From the NCBI GenBank assembly GCA_902494245.1, contig CABUSR010000024.1:1-28497 (forward strand): a stretch of DNA of 28,497 bases. The letters run 5' to 3'. A program made the position numbers and the translations under genes. Every line of letters begins with the position of its first letter. Within the stretch, counting starts at the first letter, position 1. This document shows, piece by piece, positions 8,317 to 15,646 of the stretch. A model generated the notes under the pieces. It was given only the letters and a program-made list of their open reading frames with translations. It was not told where the DNA came from and did not search any database. Source of the stretch: an uncultured Collinsella sp. (GTDB taxonomy: Bacteria > Actinomycetota > Coriobacteriia > Coriobacteriales > Coriobacteriaceae).

Positions 8317-9666
8317 TTAGGCAGTGGCGCGGCCGAGCCAGTTGCCGCTGTGGTGGTAGATGGTGAACATCGTAGCTGTGATGAGCCAGGTTACGGGGTA
8401 AACCAGCAGCAGGTGCTCAAGCGACGGATCGAACGGCATAATCGCAAACACCCAGATCACCCTGAGCACGACGGTGCCAAAAATCGTGAGCAGCATGGGC
8501 TGCAAGCTCACGCCGGCACCGCGAATGGAGCCCGACGCGTTTTCGATAATCGAGAAAATCGCGTAGAACGGCGCGATAAAGTGAAGAATCGTCGTGGTGT
8601 ACGCCGAAATCGAAGCATCGTCGACAAACAGACGCGACAACGGACCCGAGAACACCAGCAGCACGGCAGACAGGCCACCAATGAGCATAAACGACAGCAC
8701 GAGCGACGTATGGTAGCCCTTGCGCATGCGCTCGTAATTGCGCGCGCCAAAGTTCTGTGCCGAGAACGTGGTGATCGACACGCCGAGCGCCTCGGTAACC
8801 ATCCAGACAATGCCATCTAAGCGGCCCGAAAGACCCCACGCCGTGGTGACATCGGCGCCAAACGAGTTGACCGACACCTGAATCAAAACGTTGGAAATCG
8901 AATACGCAGCAGACTGAAAGCCAAGCGGCAGACCACACGAGATCATGCTCTTACAAATGCCAGGATCAATGCCGAGTTTGGACAGTGAAAGCCGCCACGC
9001 ACCCGGTGCGTGCATCATACGAATCACGATCATCGTGGCATTGGAGCAAATGGTCAGCGCCACCGCGATGCCGCAGCCCAGAGCCTCCATATGAAGCACG
9101 GCAACGAAGATGACATCCAGCACCGCATTAACAAGGCAGCCGGAAGCGATGATCACAGCAGGCCCGCGCGTGTCGCCCACGGCGCGCAGCAGTGCCGTTC
9201 CCATATTGAGTAGCAGCGCCGCAACCATGGCGGCAAAATAGCAACGAGCATAGGCCACGCCCTCGGCCAATAGTTCATGCGGCGTGTTCATAAGCACCAG
9301 CATGGGCTCAACGAACACTATGCCAAGAATCGAGAAAACGATACCGCCCACCAGCGCGAGCGTCATGGCCGTATGGACCGAACGGCTCAGTCGCTCATCA
9401 TCGTGCTGGCCAAAATACTGACCGGTAATGACCGCGCAGCCGGCGCCGACGCCAACGCAAAAGCCAATGCAGAGCTCGGTGAGCACCATCGTGGCCTGAA
9501 TGCCGCCCAGTGCGAGCTTGCCGCCAAACTGACCGACGATATAGGTACCGATAAGCGTGTAGGCCTGCTGAAAAAACGAACTAAAAAAGATGGGAACGCA
9601 CAGCGAAAGCAGCTGCTGCCAAATAACGCCCTGCGTTACATCGATAGCCGTAGATTTCTTAGCCAC
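8317..9666 (-). CDS. MATE family efflux transporter
   Basis: Predicted multidrug/toxin extrusion antiporter of the inner membrane. The 449-residue protein is made almost wholly of hydrophobic segments, about twelve, arranged as two halves with the FFQQAYTLIGTYIVGQFGG and GLSGRLDGIVWMVTEALG blocks at equivalent places in helix pairs, as the family shows. The segment VGAGCAVITGQYFGQ and its second-half counterpart GVSITTFSAQNFGARNYER are characteristic. The GTG at 9666 is chosen because GGAGGG lies four bases before it; an in-frame ATG 11 codons earlier lacks a site. Substrate is unknown. It is followed by the convergent cobO and preceded by the rRNA/tRNA methyltransferase gene on the same strand with a 124-base gap. 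Confidence 0.92.
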   Translation of the reverse strand: MAKKSTAIDVTQGVIWQQLLSLCVPIFFSSFFQQAYTLIGTYIVGQFGGKLALGGIQATMVLTELCIGFCVGVGAGCAVITGQYFGQHDDERLSRSVHTAMTLALVGGIVFSILGIVFVEPMLVLMNTPHELLAEGVAYARCYFAAMVAALLLNMGTALLRAVGDTRGPAVIIASGCLVNAVLDVIFVAVLHMEALGCGIAVALTICSNATMIVIRMMHAPGAWRLSLSKLGIDPGICKSMISCGLPLGFQSAAYSISNVLIQVSVNSFGADVTTAWGLSGRLDGIVWMVTEALGVSITTFSAQNFGARNYERMRKGYHTSLVLSFMLIGGLSAVLLVFSGPLSRLFVDDASISAYTTTILHFIAPFYAIFSIIENASGSIRGAGVSLQPMLLTIFGTVVLRVIWVFAIMPFDPSLEHLLLVYPVTWLITATMFTIYHHSGNWLGRATA

Positions 9667-9790
9667 ACGCCCTCCCCAAAAGCGCACGTCAACCGACAAA
9701 ACAGCAAATTAAGACAAAGCCAGTACCAGCTTAGCACCGACCGGCGTCGACCGAAACACCCCGAATAAGAGCCCGGAGCGAACTATCTGC

Positions 9791-10705
9791 CTAGTGATAC
9801 AGCCCCGGCTGGTAGTGGTACTCATTGCTAACGTGCGGGCACAGCTGCCAAAAGGCGACGGCACTCGCCGCGGCCACGTTAAGCGAATCAACCCCGTGCG
9901 CCATCGGAATGCGCACGGCCCGGTCACAGCCCGCGATAGTCTTGGCGCCCAGGCCGGCACCCTCGGTACCCATAAAGATTGCAAGGCGGTCAATCTCCTG
10001 CAGTGCAGGATCGTCCAGCGAAACAGAGTCGTCCGTCAGCGCCATAGCGGCACAGGAAAACCCGGCATCGTGCAGCGCAGCCAGGCCATCGTGCGGCCAT
10101 ACGCGCGCCTCGCTGCCAATACGCGTCCACGGCACCTGAAACACTGTGCCCATGCTCACACGGGCAGAACGACGATATAGCGGATCACAACACGTAGGGC
10201 TCACCAGAATACCGTCAACATTCAACGCCGCCGCCGAGCGGAAAATCGCGCCCACATTGGTATGGTCGACAATGCCCTCAAGCACGCACACGCGCACCGG
10301 ACGCTCCCCCGCAGCTTTTACGACGCCGCCCAAAAACTCATCAACCGGAATCTGTCGCGGGCGACGAAACGCCGCGAGCGCACCGCGCGTCACGTTAAAG
10401 CCCGTCAACTGCTCCATGAGTTCCATGGAGGCCACGAACACAGGAACCGGACCTGCGCCCTCGCGCACAACCAGGCGCTCAAACAGCGGCATCATCTGGT
10501 CGAGCCAGCGTTCACCCAAAAGAAAGCTCACCGGCTCGTATCCGGCACGCACCGCGCGCTCGATAACCTTGGCGCTCTCGGCGATAAAGATGCCCTTTTG
10601 CGGCTCCAGCACGCAGCGCAGCTCGCGCTCGGTCAGTCGCACGTAGGCATCGAGCCGCCCGTCCTCGAGCGAGTCGATTCGCAGAACCTCAACGGCATCA
10701 GTCAT
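9791..10705 (-). CDS. SpoU/TrmH family RNA 2'-O-methyltransferase
   Basis: SAM-dependent RNA methyltransferase of the SPOUT superfamily, predicted to act on rRNA or tRNA ribose. The three knot motifs are visible: motif 1 VDHTNVGAIFRSAAAL, motif 2 FMGTEGAGL and motif 3 IPMAHGVDSLNVAAASAVA. The N-terminal portion resembles the substrate-binding region of TsnR/RlmB-type enzymes, with FIAESAKVIERAV near residue 40, but the precise nucleotide target cannot be told. The ATG at 10705 gives 304 residues; an in-frame ATG at 10738 is possible and neither has a good ribosome binding site. It lies downstream of folA on the same strand, after a hairpin. Confidence 0.88.
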   Translation of the reverse strand: MTDAVEVLRIDSLEDGRLDAYVRLTERELRCVLEPQKGIFIAESAKVIERAVRAGYEPVSFLLGERWLDQMMPLFERLVVREGAGPVPVFVASMELMEQLTGFNVTRGALAAFRRPRQIPVDEFLGGVVKAAGERPVRVCVLEGIVDHTNVGAIFRSAAALNVDGILVSPTCCDPLYRRSARVSMGTVFQVPWTRIGSEARVWPHDGLAALHDAGFSCAAMALTDDSVSLDDPALQEIDRLAIFMGTEGAGLGAKTIAGCDRAVRIPMAHGVDSLNVAAASAVAFWQLCPHVSNEYHYQPGLYH

Positions 10706-10751
10706 AGCAGCCAGCCCGCACCCTTCTTTGCAGCACATCTATACCAAACGA

Positions 10752-10770
10752 GGCGACGCTAAGCGCCGCC
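10752..10770 (-). terminator. Hairpin after folA
   Basis: GGCGGCGC and GCGTCGCC form an 8-bp stem (one G-T pair) around a TTA loop, followed on the minus strand by TCGTTTGG. The weak T tract suggests partial termination at most. Confidence 0.4.
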
Positions 10771-10814
10771 CCGCCACTCATTCCAACACGATAATACCGA
10801 AGCGATAATCGGGT

Positions 10815-11333
10815 TTACGCATCAACGCGACGATACGTCACGAACTCATATTTGAGGCCCTCATCGCCCTCTCCGGCAGCGACAACCGCCGATTCGCTGG
10901 CCCGCGCAATCTCCCAAGCGGGATCGGCATCCAGATCGGGAAAGTACGTATCCACGTCATGCACGCAATGGTTATGCGTAACCTCGGCCTCGACGCAATA
11001 CGGCAAAAACTGTCGATATACCTCGCCGCCGCCAATCACCCACGCAACGCGTTCATCAGCTACCGCGGCGAGCGCTTCGTCGATGCTATGCACCACGTCG
11101 ACGCCCTCGGGAGCAAAGCTCTCGTCGCGGGTGAGCACGATATTGCGGCGGTTCTTGAGCGGACGCCCGCCGGGAAAACTCAGCAGGTTCTTGCGCCCCA
11201 TAATGACCGGGCAACCTTTGGTGCACGCCACAAAATGGCGCATGTCGGCGCGATTAGACACCACCATATCGCCCTCGCACCCAATGCCCCAGTCGTCACA
11301 CACGGCGACGATGGCAGAAAGCTTACACGTCAT
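10815..11333 (-). CDS. folA: Dihydrofolate reductase
   Basis: NADPH-dependent reduction of dihydrofolate to tetrahydrofolate. The 172-residue product has the N-terminal SAIVAVCDDWGIG segment, the substrate-binding acid Asp30 (NRADMRHF, equivalent to E. coli Asp27), the NADPH-binding PVIMGRKNLLSF...RRNIVLTRD block, and IGGGEVYRQFLPY near residue 102. The usual LPW sequence of the M20 loop is replaced by MVV, a substitution I associate with other Gram-positive DHFRs. The ATG at 11333 has AGGTGG five bases upstream; a GTG three codons earlier directly follows the thyA stop. The position just behind thyA fits its role of regenerating the folate that ThyA oxidises. Confidence 0.95.
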   Translation of the reverse strand: MTCKLSAIVAVCDDWGIGCEGDMVVSNRADMRHFVACTKGCPVIMGRKNLLSFPGGRPLKNRRNIVLTRDESFAPEGVDVVHSIDEALAAVADERVAWVIGGGEVYRQFLPYCVEAEVTHNHCVHDVDTYFPDLDADPAWEIARASESAVVAAGEGDEGLKYEFVTYRRVDA

Positions 11334-11342
11334 GAGCGCCAC

Positions 11343-12191
11343 CTACACCGCAATGGGAATGTTCTTGACCTGCGGGCCGTGCTCGTAGCCCTCAACGATG
11401 AGGTCATCGGTCGTAAACGCATAGAAATCGTGCACGTCGGGGTTAAGCGTTACCTTGGGCGCCGCAAACTGCGGACGCTCGATAAGTTCACGGACAATAT
11501 CGACATGACGGTCGTAAATGTGGGCATCGGCAATCACATGCAGCAGCTCACCGGGAATCATATCGACCGACTGCGCGACCATCATCAGCAAGATGGCGTA
11601 CTGGCACACATTCCAGTTGTTCGCGGCCAAAATGTCCTGACTGCGCTGGTTGAGAATCATATTGAGTGTTGGCTTATCGTCCTGCGGGCGCTGCGTGACG
11701 TTATAGGTCACGCTGTACGCGCACGGATACAGGTGCATCTCGGACAGGTCGCTAAACACATACGTATTGGTCATGATGCGGCGACTGTACGGTGTGTGCT
11801 TAAGATCGTACAGCACACGGTCCATCTGGTCGAAATCGCCCTCGGCATAATGGCTCTTCTGGCCAATCTGGTACCCGTAGGCCTTGCCGATGGAGCCGGT
11901 CTCGTCGGCCCACTCATCCCAAATATGACTGTTGAGGTCATGGACATTATTGGACTTCTTTTGATAGATCCACAGGATCTCGTCCATGGCAGACTTAAGC
12001 GCCGTACGGCGTAGAGTGAGCGCGGGGAACTCCTCACGCAGGTCGTAGCGAGCCGTAACGCCAAAATTTTTAATGGTATAGGCAGGGGTGCCGTCCTCCC
12101 ACACCGGTCGGACCTTTTGACCCTCGGTGGTGGTGCCATGGTCCAGAATATCGCGGCACATGGCTACAAACTGCTGATCAGCTTTGCTCAT
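11343..12191 (-). CDS. thyA: Thymidylate synthase (B. subtilis ThyA/phi3T-like subtype)
   Basis: Makes dTMP from dUMP with methylene-tetrahydrofolate as methyl donor and reductant. In 282 residues the catalytic Cys157 lies in YPCAYSVTYNV, preceded by the phosphate-binding Arg pair 137-138 and followed by RSQD (183-186) and NNWNVCQYAILLMMVAQ. The active site context PCAY, rather than the common PCH, together with the DEILWIYQKKSNNVHDLNSHIWDEW block resembles from memory the Bacillus subtilis ThyA/phage phi3T enzymes. AGGAGG is four bases before the ATG. A TACAAT at 12231-12226 is a good -10 candidate about 35 bases upstream, but its -35 is unclear. It is divergent from the DUF134-NifX gene and probably cotranscribed with folA. 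Confidence 0.96.
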   Translation of the reverse strand: MSKADQQFVAMCRDILDHGTTTEGQKVRPVWEDGTPAYTIKNFGVTARYDLREEFPALTLRRTALKSAMDEILWIYQKKSNNVHDLNSHIWDEWADETGSIGKAYGYQIGQKSHYAEGDFDQMDRVLYDLKHTPYSRRIMTNTYVFSDLSEMHLYPCAYSVTYNVTQRPQDDKPTLNMILNQRSQDILAANNWNVCQYAILLMMVAQSVDMIPGELLHVIADAHIYDRHVDIVRELIERPQFAAPKVTLNPDVHDFYAFTTDDLIVEGYEHGPQVKNIPIAV

Positions 12192-12278
12192 TGACCCTCC
12201 TGTCAGTCGCCTATAAGCGAGATTCATTGTAGCCCAGGCGCACGCGGCCCCACAGCCCAAACATAAGCCCTCATTTTC

Positions 12279-12290
12279 TGACATATGCCA
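12279..12290. promoter_or_regulatory. Imperfect palindrome TGACATATGCCA (operator candidate 1)
   Basis: Five of six palindromic base pairs match; it differs from the second site by one base and lies 53 bases from it, about five helical turns. It is upstream of the -35 element proposed for the DUF134-NifX gene and upstream of the thyA -10 candidate. Confidence 0.55.
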
Positions 12291-12298
12291 AGAATACC

Positions 12299-12326
12299 TT
12301 GCACGGTTCCGCTCGCTCGATATTCT
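12299..12326 (+). promoter_or_regulatory. Candidate promoter of the DUF134-NifX gene
   Basis: TTGCAC (12299-12304), a 16-base spacer, then TATTCT (12321-12326). Transcription would begin near 12333, inside the perfect palindrome, which would suit repression by a protein bound there. Confidence 0.5.
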
Positions 12327-12331
12327 ATTGT

Positions 12332-12343
12332 TGACATATGTCA
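12332..12343. promoter_or_regulatory. Perfect 12-bp palindrome TGACATATGTCA (operator candidate 2)
   Basis: Exact dyad overlapping the predicted transcription start, 14 bases before the start codon. The adjoining TTGACA is not used as a -35 because its -10 would fall at the start codon. Confidence 0.6.
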
Positions 12344-12357
12344 GATTTGGAGAGTGT

Positions 12358-13122
12358 ATGGCAGGAAGACGCGAAAAATTACGCCGTGTTGGGATCATCC
12401 CCGAATATCGCGGCTTTACCCCCGACGGCCTTGCCAGCGGAGACGCCATCGACATGACGGTCGACGAGCTCGAAGTCCTGCGGCTGTGTGACCTGGAAGG
12501 CCTCAATCAGGAGGCCGTCGCCCAGCACATGGGCATTGCCCGCGCCACCGTGGCGGCCATCTGCAGCCGCGCACATCGCAAGGTGGCAAACGCGCTGGTC
12601 AACGGGCGCGCACTGTGTATCGAAGGCGGCAATATCGCATACTCCCCCATTACCACGACGACGGCCGCATGGCCAGCAAAGGAGGTCGGCACCATGAGGG
12701 TGGCAACGACGTACGACAACGGCAACATCTTTATGCACTTTGGCCGCAGCGAGCAGTTCAAGATCTACGACATCCAGGGCGGCAAGGTGCTCAACGAGCA
12801 GGTCGTAGGCACCGGCGGCACCGGTCACGGCGCCCTGGCGGGTCTGCTTGCCAACGGTGGCGTAGACACGCTCATCTGCGGCGGTATCGGAGGCGGGGCC
12901 ATCAACGCGCTCACCCAGGCTGGCATCACGGTCTATGCGGGCGCCCAGGGCAGCTGCGACGCCTGCGTCGAGGCCCTCATTGCCAGCACGCTCGCGCAGA
13001 CCGGCGAGGCCACCTGCGACTGCCACGGCCACGACCACGAGCACACCCACGAGCAAGGCGAGTCCTGCGGCTGCCACGGCCATCACGAGCACGAGGGCCA
13101 CGAGGGCTGCGGCTGCCACTAA
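12358..13122 (+). CDS. DUF134 HTH domain fused to NifX/NifB-type cofactor-binding domain
   Basis: A 254-residue two-domain protein. Residues 1-90 are a DUF134 domain: MAGRREKLRRVGIIPEYR, then a helix-turn-helix of sigma-factor type around LEGLNQEAVAQHMGIARATV. Residues about 113-216 form a dinitrogenase iron-molybdenum cofactor (NifX/NafY-like) domain starting MRVATTYDNG, with FMHFGRSEQFKIYDI and GGIGGGAINAL. The last 35 residues are rich in His and Cys (CHGHDHEH, CGCHGHHEH, ending CGCH), suggesting metal binding. GGAG lies five bases before the ATG. No nitrogenase gene is present, so the cofactor domain may handle an Fe-S or other metal cluster, with the HTH half as regulator; this is inference. 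Two palindromes upstream suggest autoregulation. An internal start is described separately. Confidence 0.88.
   Translation: MAGRREKLRRVGIIPEYRGFTPDGLASGDAIDMTVDELEVLRLCDLEGLNQEAVAQHMGIARATVAAICSRAHRKVANALVNGRALCIEGGNIAYSPITTTTAAWPAKEVGTMRVATTYDNGNIFMHFGRSEQFKIYDIQGGKVLNEQVVGTGGTGHGALAGLLANGGVDTLICGGIGGGAINALTQAGITVYAGAQGSCDACVEALIASTLAQTGEATCDCHGHDHEHTHEQGESCGCHGHHEHEGHEGCGCH
12678..12696 (+). promoter_or_regulatory. Internal ribosome binding site and in-frame ATG at domain junction
   Basis: AAAGGAGGT (12678-12686) is a near-perfect Shine-Dalgarno sequence, seven bases before an in-frame ATG at 12694. The ATG is codon 113, exactly where the NifX-type domain begins (MRVATTYDNG). A 142-residue protein lacking the HTH could thus be made from the same message, or the site may be a relic of two originally separate genes. 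Confidence 0.65.
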
Positions 13123-13184
13123 CGGCACGGCACCGCGAGCTCGGGGTGCGACGCTGAACGCAACCCAGCAATCAAAGCCAACAA

Positions 13185-13218
13185 CAAAGGCCACCCGGTA
13201 GCTTCCGAGTGGCCTTTG
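13185..13218. terminator. Bidirectional terminator between DUF134-NifX gene and ffh
   Basis: Stem of CAAAGGCCACCCGG with CCGAGTGGCCTTTG, one mismatch, six-base loop. The AAA/TTT ends of the stem give short U runs in both directions. It lies between convergent genes. Confidence 0.8.
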
Positions 13219-13242
13219 CCATATCAAGCTGGAATTACAGCC

Positions 13243-14718
13243 CTATTTCTTATTGCGCATCTGCGCTTCCATCTGGCGCAGCAGATCCATATCGGACTTG
13301 GGGCCGCCCGTTCCCAGGCCGCCCATGCCGCCCAGACCCATAGCGTCCAGGCCAGGGATATTGGGCATGCGCATCCTCTTGCCCTTCTTACCCTTTTTGC
13401 CCTTCTTGCCGCCGGCCTGCGCCTGATTGGCCATCGTGCGCATGCGGCCCATCATCTTATTCATCTCGCCCCACTGCTTCATAAGGCTGTTGACCTCGGT
13501 GGGGGTCACACCGGCACCCTTGGCGATGCGGGCGCGACGCTGGCCGTTGATGATGGAGGGACGCAGGCGCTCCTCCTTGGTCATCGACATGATGATGGCC
13601 TCGTTCTTATCGAAGATGCCCTCGTCCAGGTTGCCACCCATCTGGTTGAGTGCGCGCTGGCCGCCGGGAAGCATACCCAGAATGCCCTTCATGCCGCCCA
13701 TCTTCTTGACGGCCTTCATCTGGTCGAGCATGTCGTTCATGGTAAAGCCCTCGCGCAGCATGCGCTCGGCAGCCTCGAGCTGCTCGGCGTCAGCCGCCTC
13801 CTGGGCCTTCTCGATGATGCCGACAACATCGCCCATGCCCAAGATGCGCTTGGCCATGCGGTCGGGGTAGAACGGCTCCAGCGAATCGGGCTTCTCGCCC
13901 ATGCTCACGAACTTGATGGGCTTGCCGGTCACCTGGCGCACGGAAAGCGCGCCGCCGCCACGGGCGTCGCCGTCGAGCTTGGAGATAATCACACCGTCAA
14001 AGTCGGTGCGATCGGCGAAGGTCGAGACGACGTTGACGATATCCTGGCCGGTCATGGCATCGACGACCATCAGCACCTGATCGGGCTTGACGGCCTTCTT
14101 GATATCCACGGCCTCCTGCATCATCTGCTCGTCGATCTGCAGACGGCCAGCGGTATCGACGATGACCACGTCGCGCAGGTGGTCGACGGCCTCCTGAATG
14201 GCGCCCTTGGCGATGTCGACCGGGTGTTCGCCGTCACCGCGGAAGACCGGCACGCCGATCTCGCCACCGAGCGTGGCCAGCTGGTCGGCAGCGGCGGGAC
14301 GGTAGACGTCGCACGCGGCGAGCAGCGGCGAGCGGCCCTGCTTCTTGAGCAGGTAGGCCAGCTTTACGGCCGCCGTAGTCTTACCGGAGCCCTGCAGGCC
14401 CACGAGCATGATGACATTGGGAATGCGGTTGCTAAAGACGAGATTGCTCTCGGTGGAGCCGAGCATCTCGGTGAGCTCGTCGAGCACGATCTTGACGACG
14501 TTTTGCGCCGGCGACAGCGACTCCATGACCTCGGCGGTCATGCAGCGCTCCTTGGTCTTGGCGACAAACTCCTTGACAACCTTGAAGTTGACGTCGGCTT
14601 CGAGCAGCGCCATACGAATGTCGCGCATGGCCGAGGTAATGTCGGCCTCGGTCAGCTTACCCTTGCCGCGCAGGCGGTCAAATGTGTCGTTGAGGCGATC
14701 GCTCAGAGAATCAAACAC
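13243..14718 (-). CDS. ffh: Signal recognition particle protein Ffh (SRP54)
   Basis: GTPase that, with 4.5S RNA, recognises signal sequences of nascent membrane proteins and hands them to FtsY. In 491 residues: the four-helix N domain (1-95), G domain with P-loop GLQGSGKT (107-114), DTAGRLQ, and the TKLD-like ISKLDGDARGGGALS; then the Met-rich M domain with the RNA-binding helix near RRARIAKGAG. The C-terminus has a Lys/Gly-rich GGKKGKKGKKGK stretch and Gly/Met repeats. Starts at GTG 14718 with AAGGAG seven bases upstream, ten bases beyond the ftsY stop, so the two SRP partners are made together. Confidence 0.98.
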   Translation of the reverse strand: MFDSLSDRLNDTFDRLRGKGKLTEADITSAMRDIRMALLEADVNFKVVKEFVAKTKERCMTAEVMESLSPAQNVVKIVLDELTEMLGSTESNLVFSNRIPNVIMLVGLQGSGKTTAAVKLAYLLKKQGRSPLLAACDVYRPAAADQLATLGGEIGVPVFRGDGEHPVDIAKGAIQEAVDHLRDVVIVDTAGRLQIDEQMMQEAVDIKKAVKPDQVLMVVDAMTGQDIVNVVSTFADRTDFDGVIISKLDGDARGGGALSVRQVTGKPIKFVSMGEKPDSLEPFYPDRMAKRILGMGDVVGIIEKAQEAADAEQLEAAERMLREGFTMNDMLDQMKAVKKMGGMKGILGMLPGGQRALNQMGGNLDEGIFDKNEAIIMSMTKEERLRPSIINGQRRARIAKGAGVTPTEVNSLMKQWGEMNKMMGRMRTMANQAQAGGKKGKKGKKGKRMRMPNIPGLDAMGLGGMGGLGTGGPKSDMDLLRQMEAQMRNKK

Positions 14719-14728
14719 TAGTCACTCC

Positions 14729-15646
14729 TTAATTGGACTCGCCCACCAGGGCGCGGCAGAAATCTTTGGCATTGAACTCTTGCAGGTCATCGACCTGCTC
14801 GCCCACGCCGATGCGCAGGATTGGGAGCTTGAGCTTCTCGGCCACGGCCATGGCGATGCCACCCTTAGCCGTGCCGTCCAGCTTTGTCATGATAATACCG
14901 TCCAGGCCAAGCGCCTCGTTAAACTCGAGCGCCTGGTTCAGACCGTTTTGGCCTGTCGCGGCATCGATCACAAGCACAACCGAGACCGGCATGGGACCGG
15001 CGGCCATATTGGCGGCGCGCTTACGCGTCACGTTGACCACCTTGGCAAGCTCGCGCATGAGCTCGGGGCTCGTGTGCAGACGGCCGGCGGTGTCGATAAG
15101 CACCAGGTCGCTGCCGCGCTTGTCGGCCTCATCGAGCACGTCATAGCAAACGCTTGCCGGGTCGGAGCCGCGGTCGCGCTTGATGACGGGGACGCCGGCG
15201 CGCTGGCCCCACACATCGAGCTGCTCGATGGCGGCGGCGCGGAAGGTATCGGCCGAACCGATCACGACATTCTTACCGCGGGCAGCCATGGCGCTCGCGA
15301 TCTTGCCAACCGTCGTGGTCTTGCCAGCACCGTTAATGCCCACAAACAGCACGCAGCTCGGCGTGTCGGAGAACGGATCGCGCTCGACGGACACAAAATG
15401 CTGCTCGAGCTGCTCGGCCAGAGCGCGACGGAGCTGCGGGGCGGTCTTGAGGTTCTTCTTGGCCGCGGCATCGCGCAGGTCATCGGAGACCTGAATGGCG
15501 ACCTCGGCACCCATGTCACCCATGACGAGGGTGTCCTCTAGGTCCTCCCAAAAATCCTCGTCGACCTCGCCGCCAAAGTAGAAGACCTCGTTAAGGGCCT
15601 CGCGGCTGCGCTCAAGTCCGCGCGAGAGAGCATCGAAGAATCCCAT
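14729..15646 (-). CDS. ftsY: SRP receptor FtsY
   Basis: Membrane-associated GTPase that docks the Ffh-ribosome complex at the translocon. The 305-residue product has the N domain, P-loop GINGAGKT (103-110), DTAGRLH, the insertion-box GSADTFRAAAIEQL and MTKLDGTAKGG. The long acidic A domain of E. coli FtsY is missing; the N-terminus MGFFDALSRGLERSREAL is a short amphipathic stretch that may attach to the membrane. Its ATG overlaps the smc stop by one base (TAATG), indicating translational coupling. Confidence 0.98.
   Translation of the reverse strand: MGFFDALSRGLERSREALNEVFYFGGEVDEDFWEDLEDTLVMGDMGAEVAIQVSDDLRDAAAKKNLKTAPQLRRALAEQLEQHFVSVERDPFSDTPSCVLFVGINGAGKTTTVGKIASAMAARGKNVVIGSADTFRAAAIEQLDVWGQRAGVPVIKRDRGSDPASVCYDVLDEADKRGSDLVLIDTAGRLHTSPELMRELAKVVNVTRKRAANMAAGPMPVSVVLVIDAATGQNGLNQALEFNEALGLDGIIMTKLDGTAKGGIAMAVAEKLKLPILRIGVGEQVDDLQEFNAKDFCRALVGESN

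Noticed and set aside
12331..12359. TTGACA at 12331 as a -35 element
   Set aside because: The matching -10 would fall on the start codon; TTGCAC-N16-TATTCT upstream fits better.
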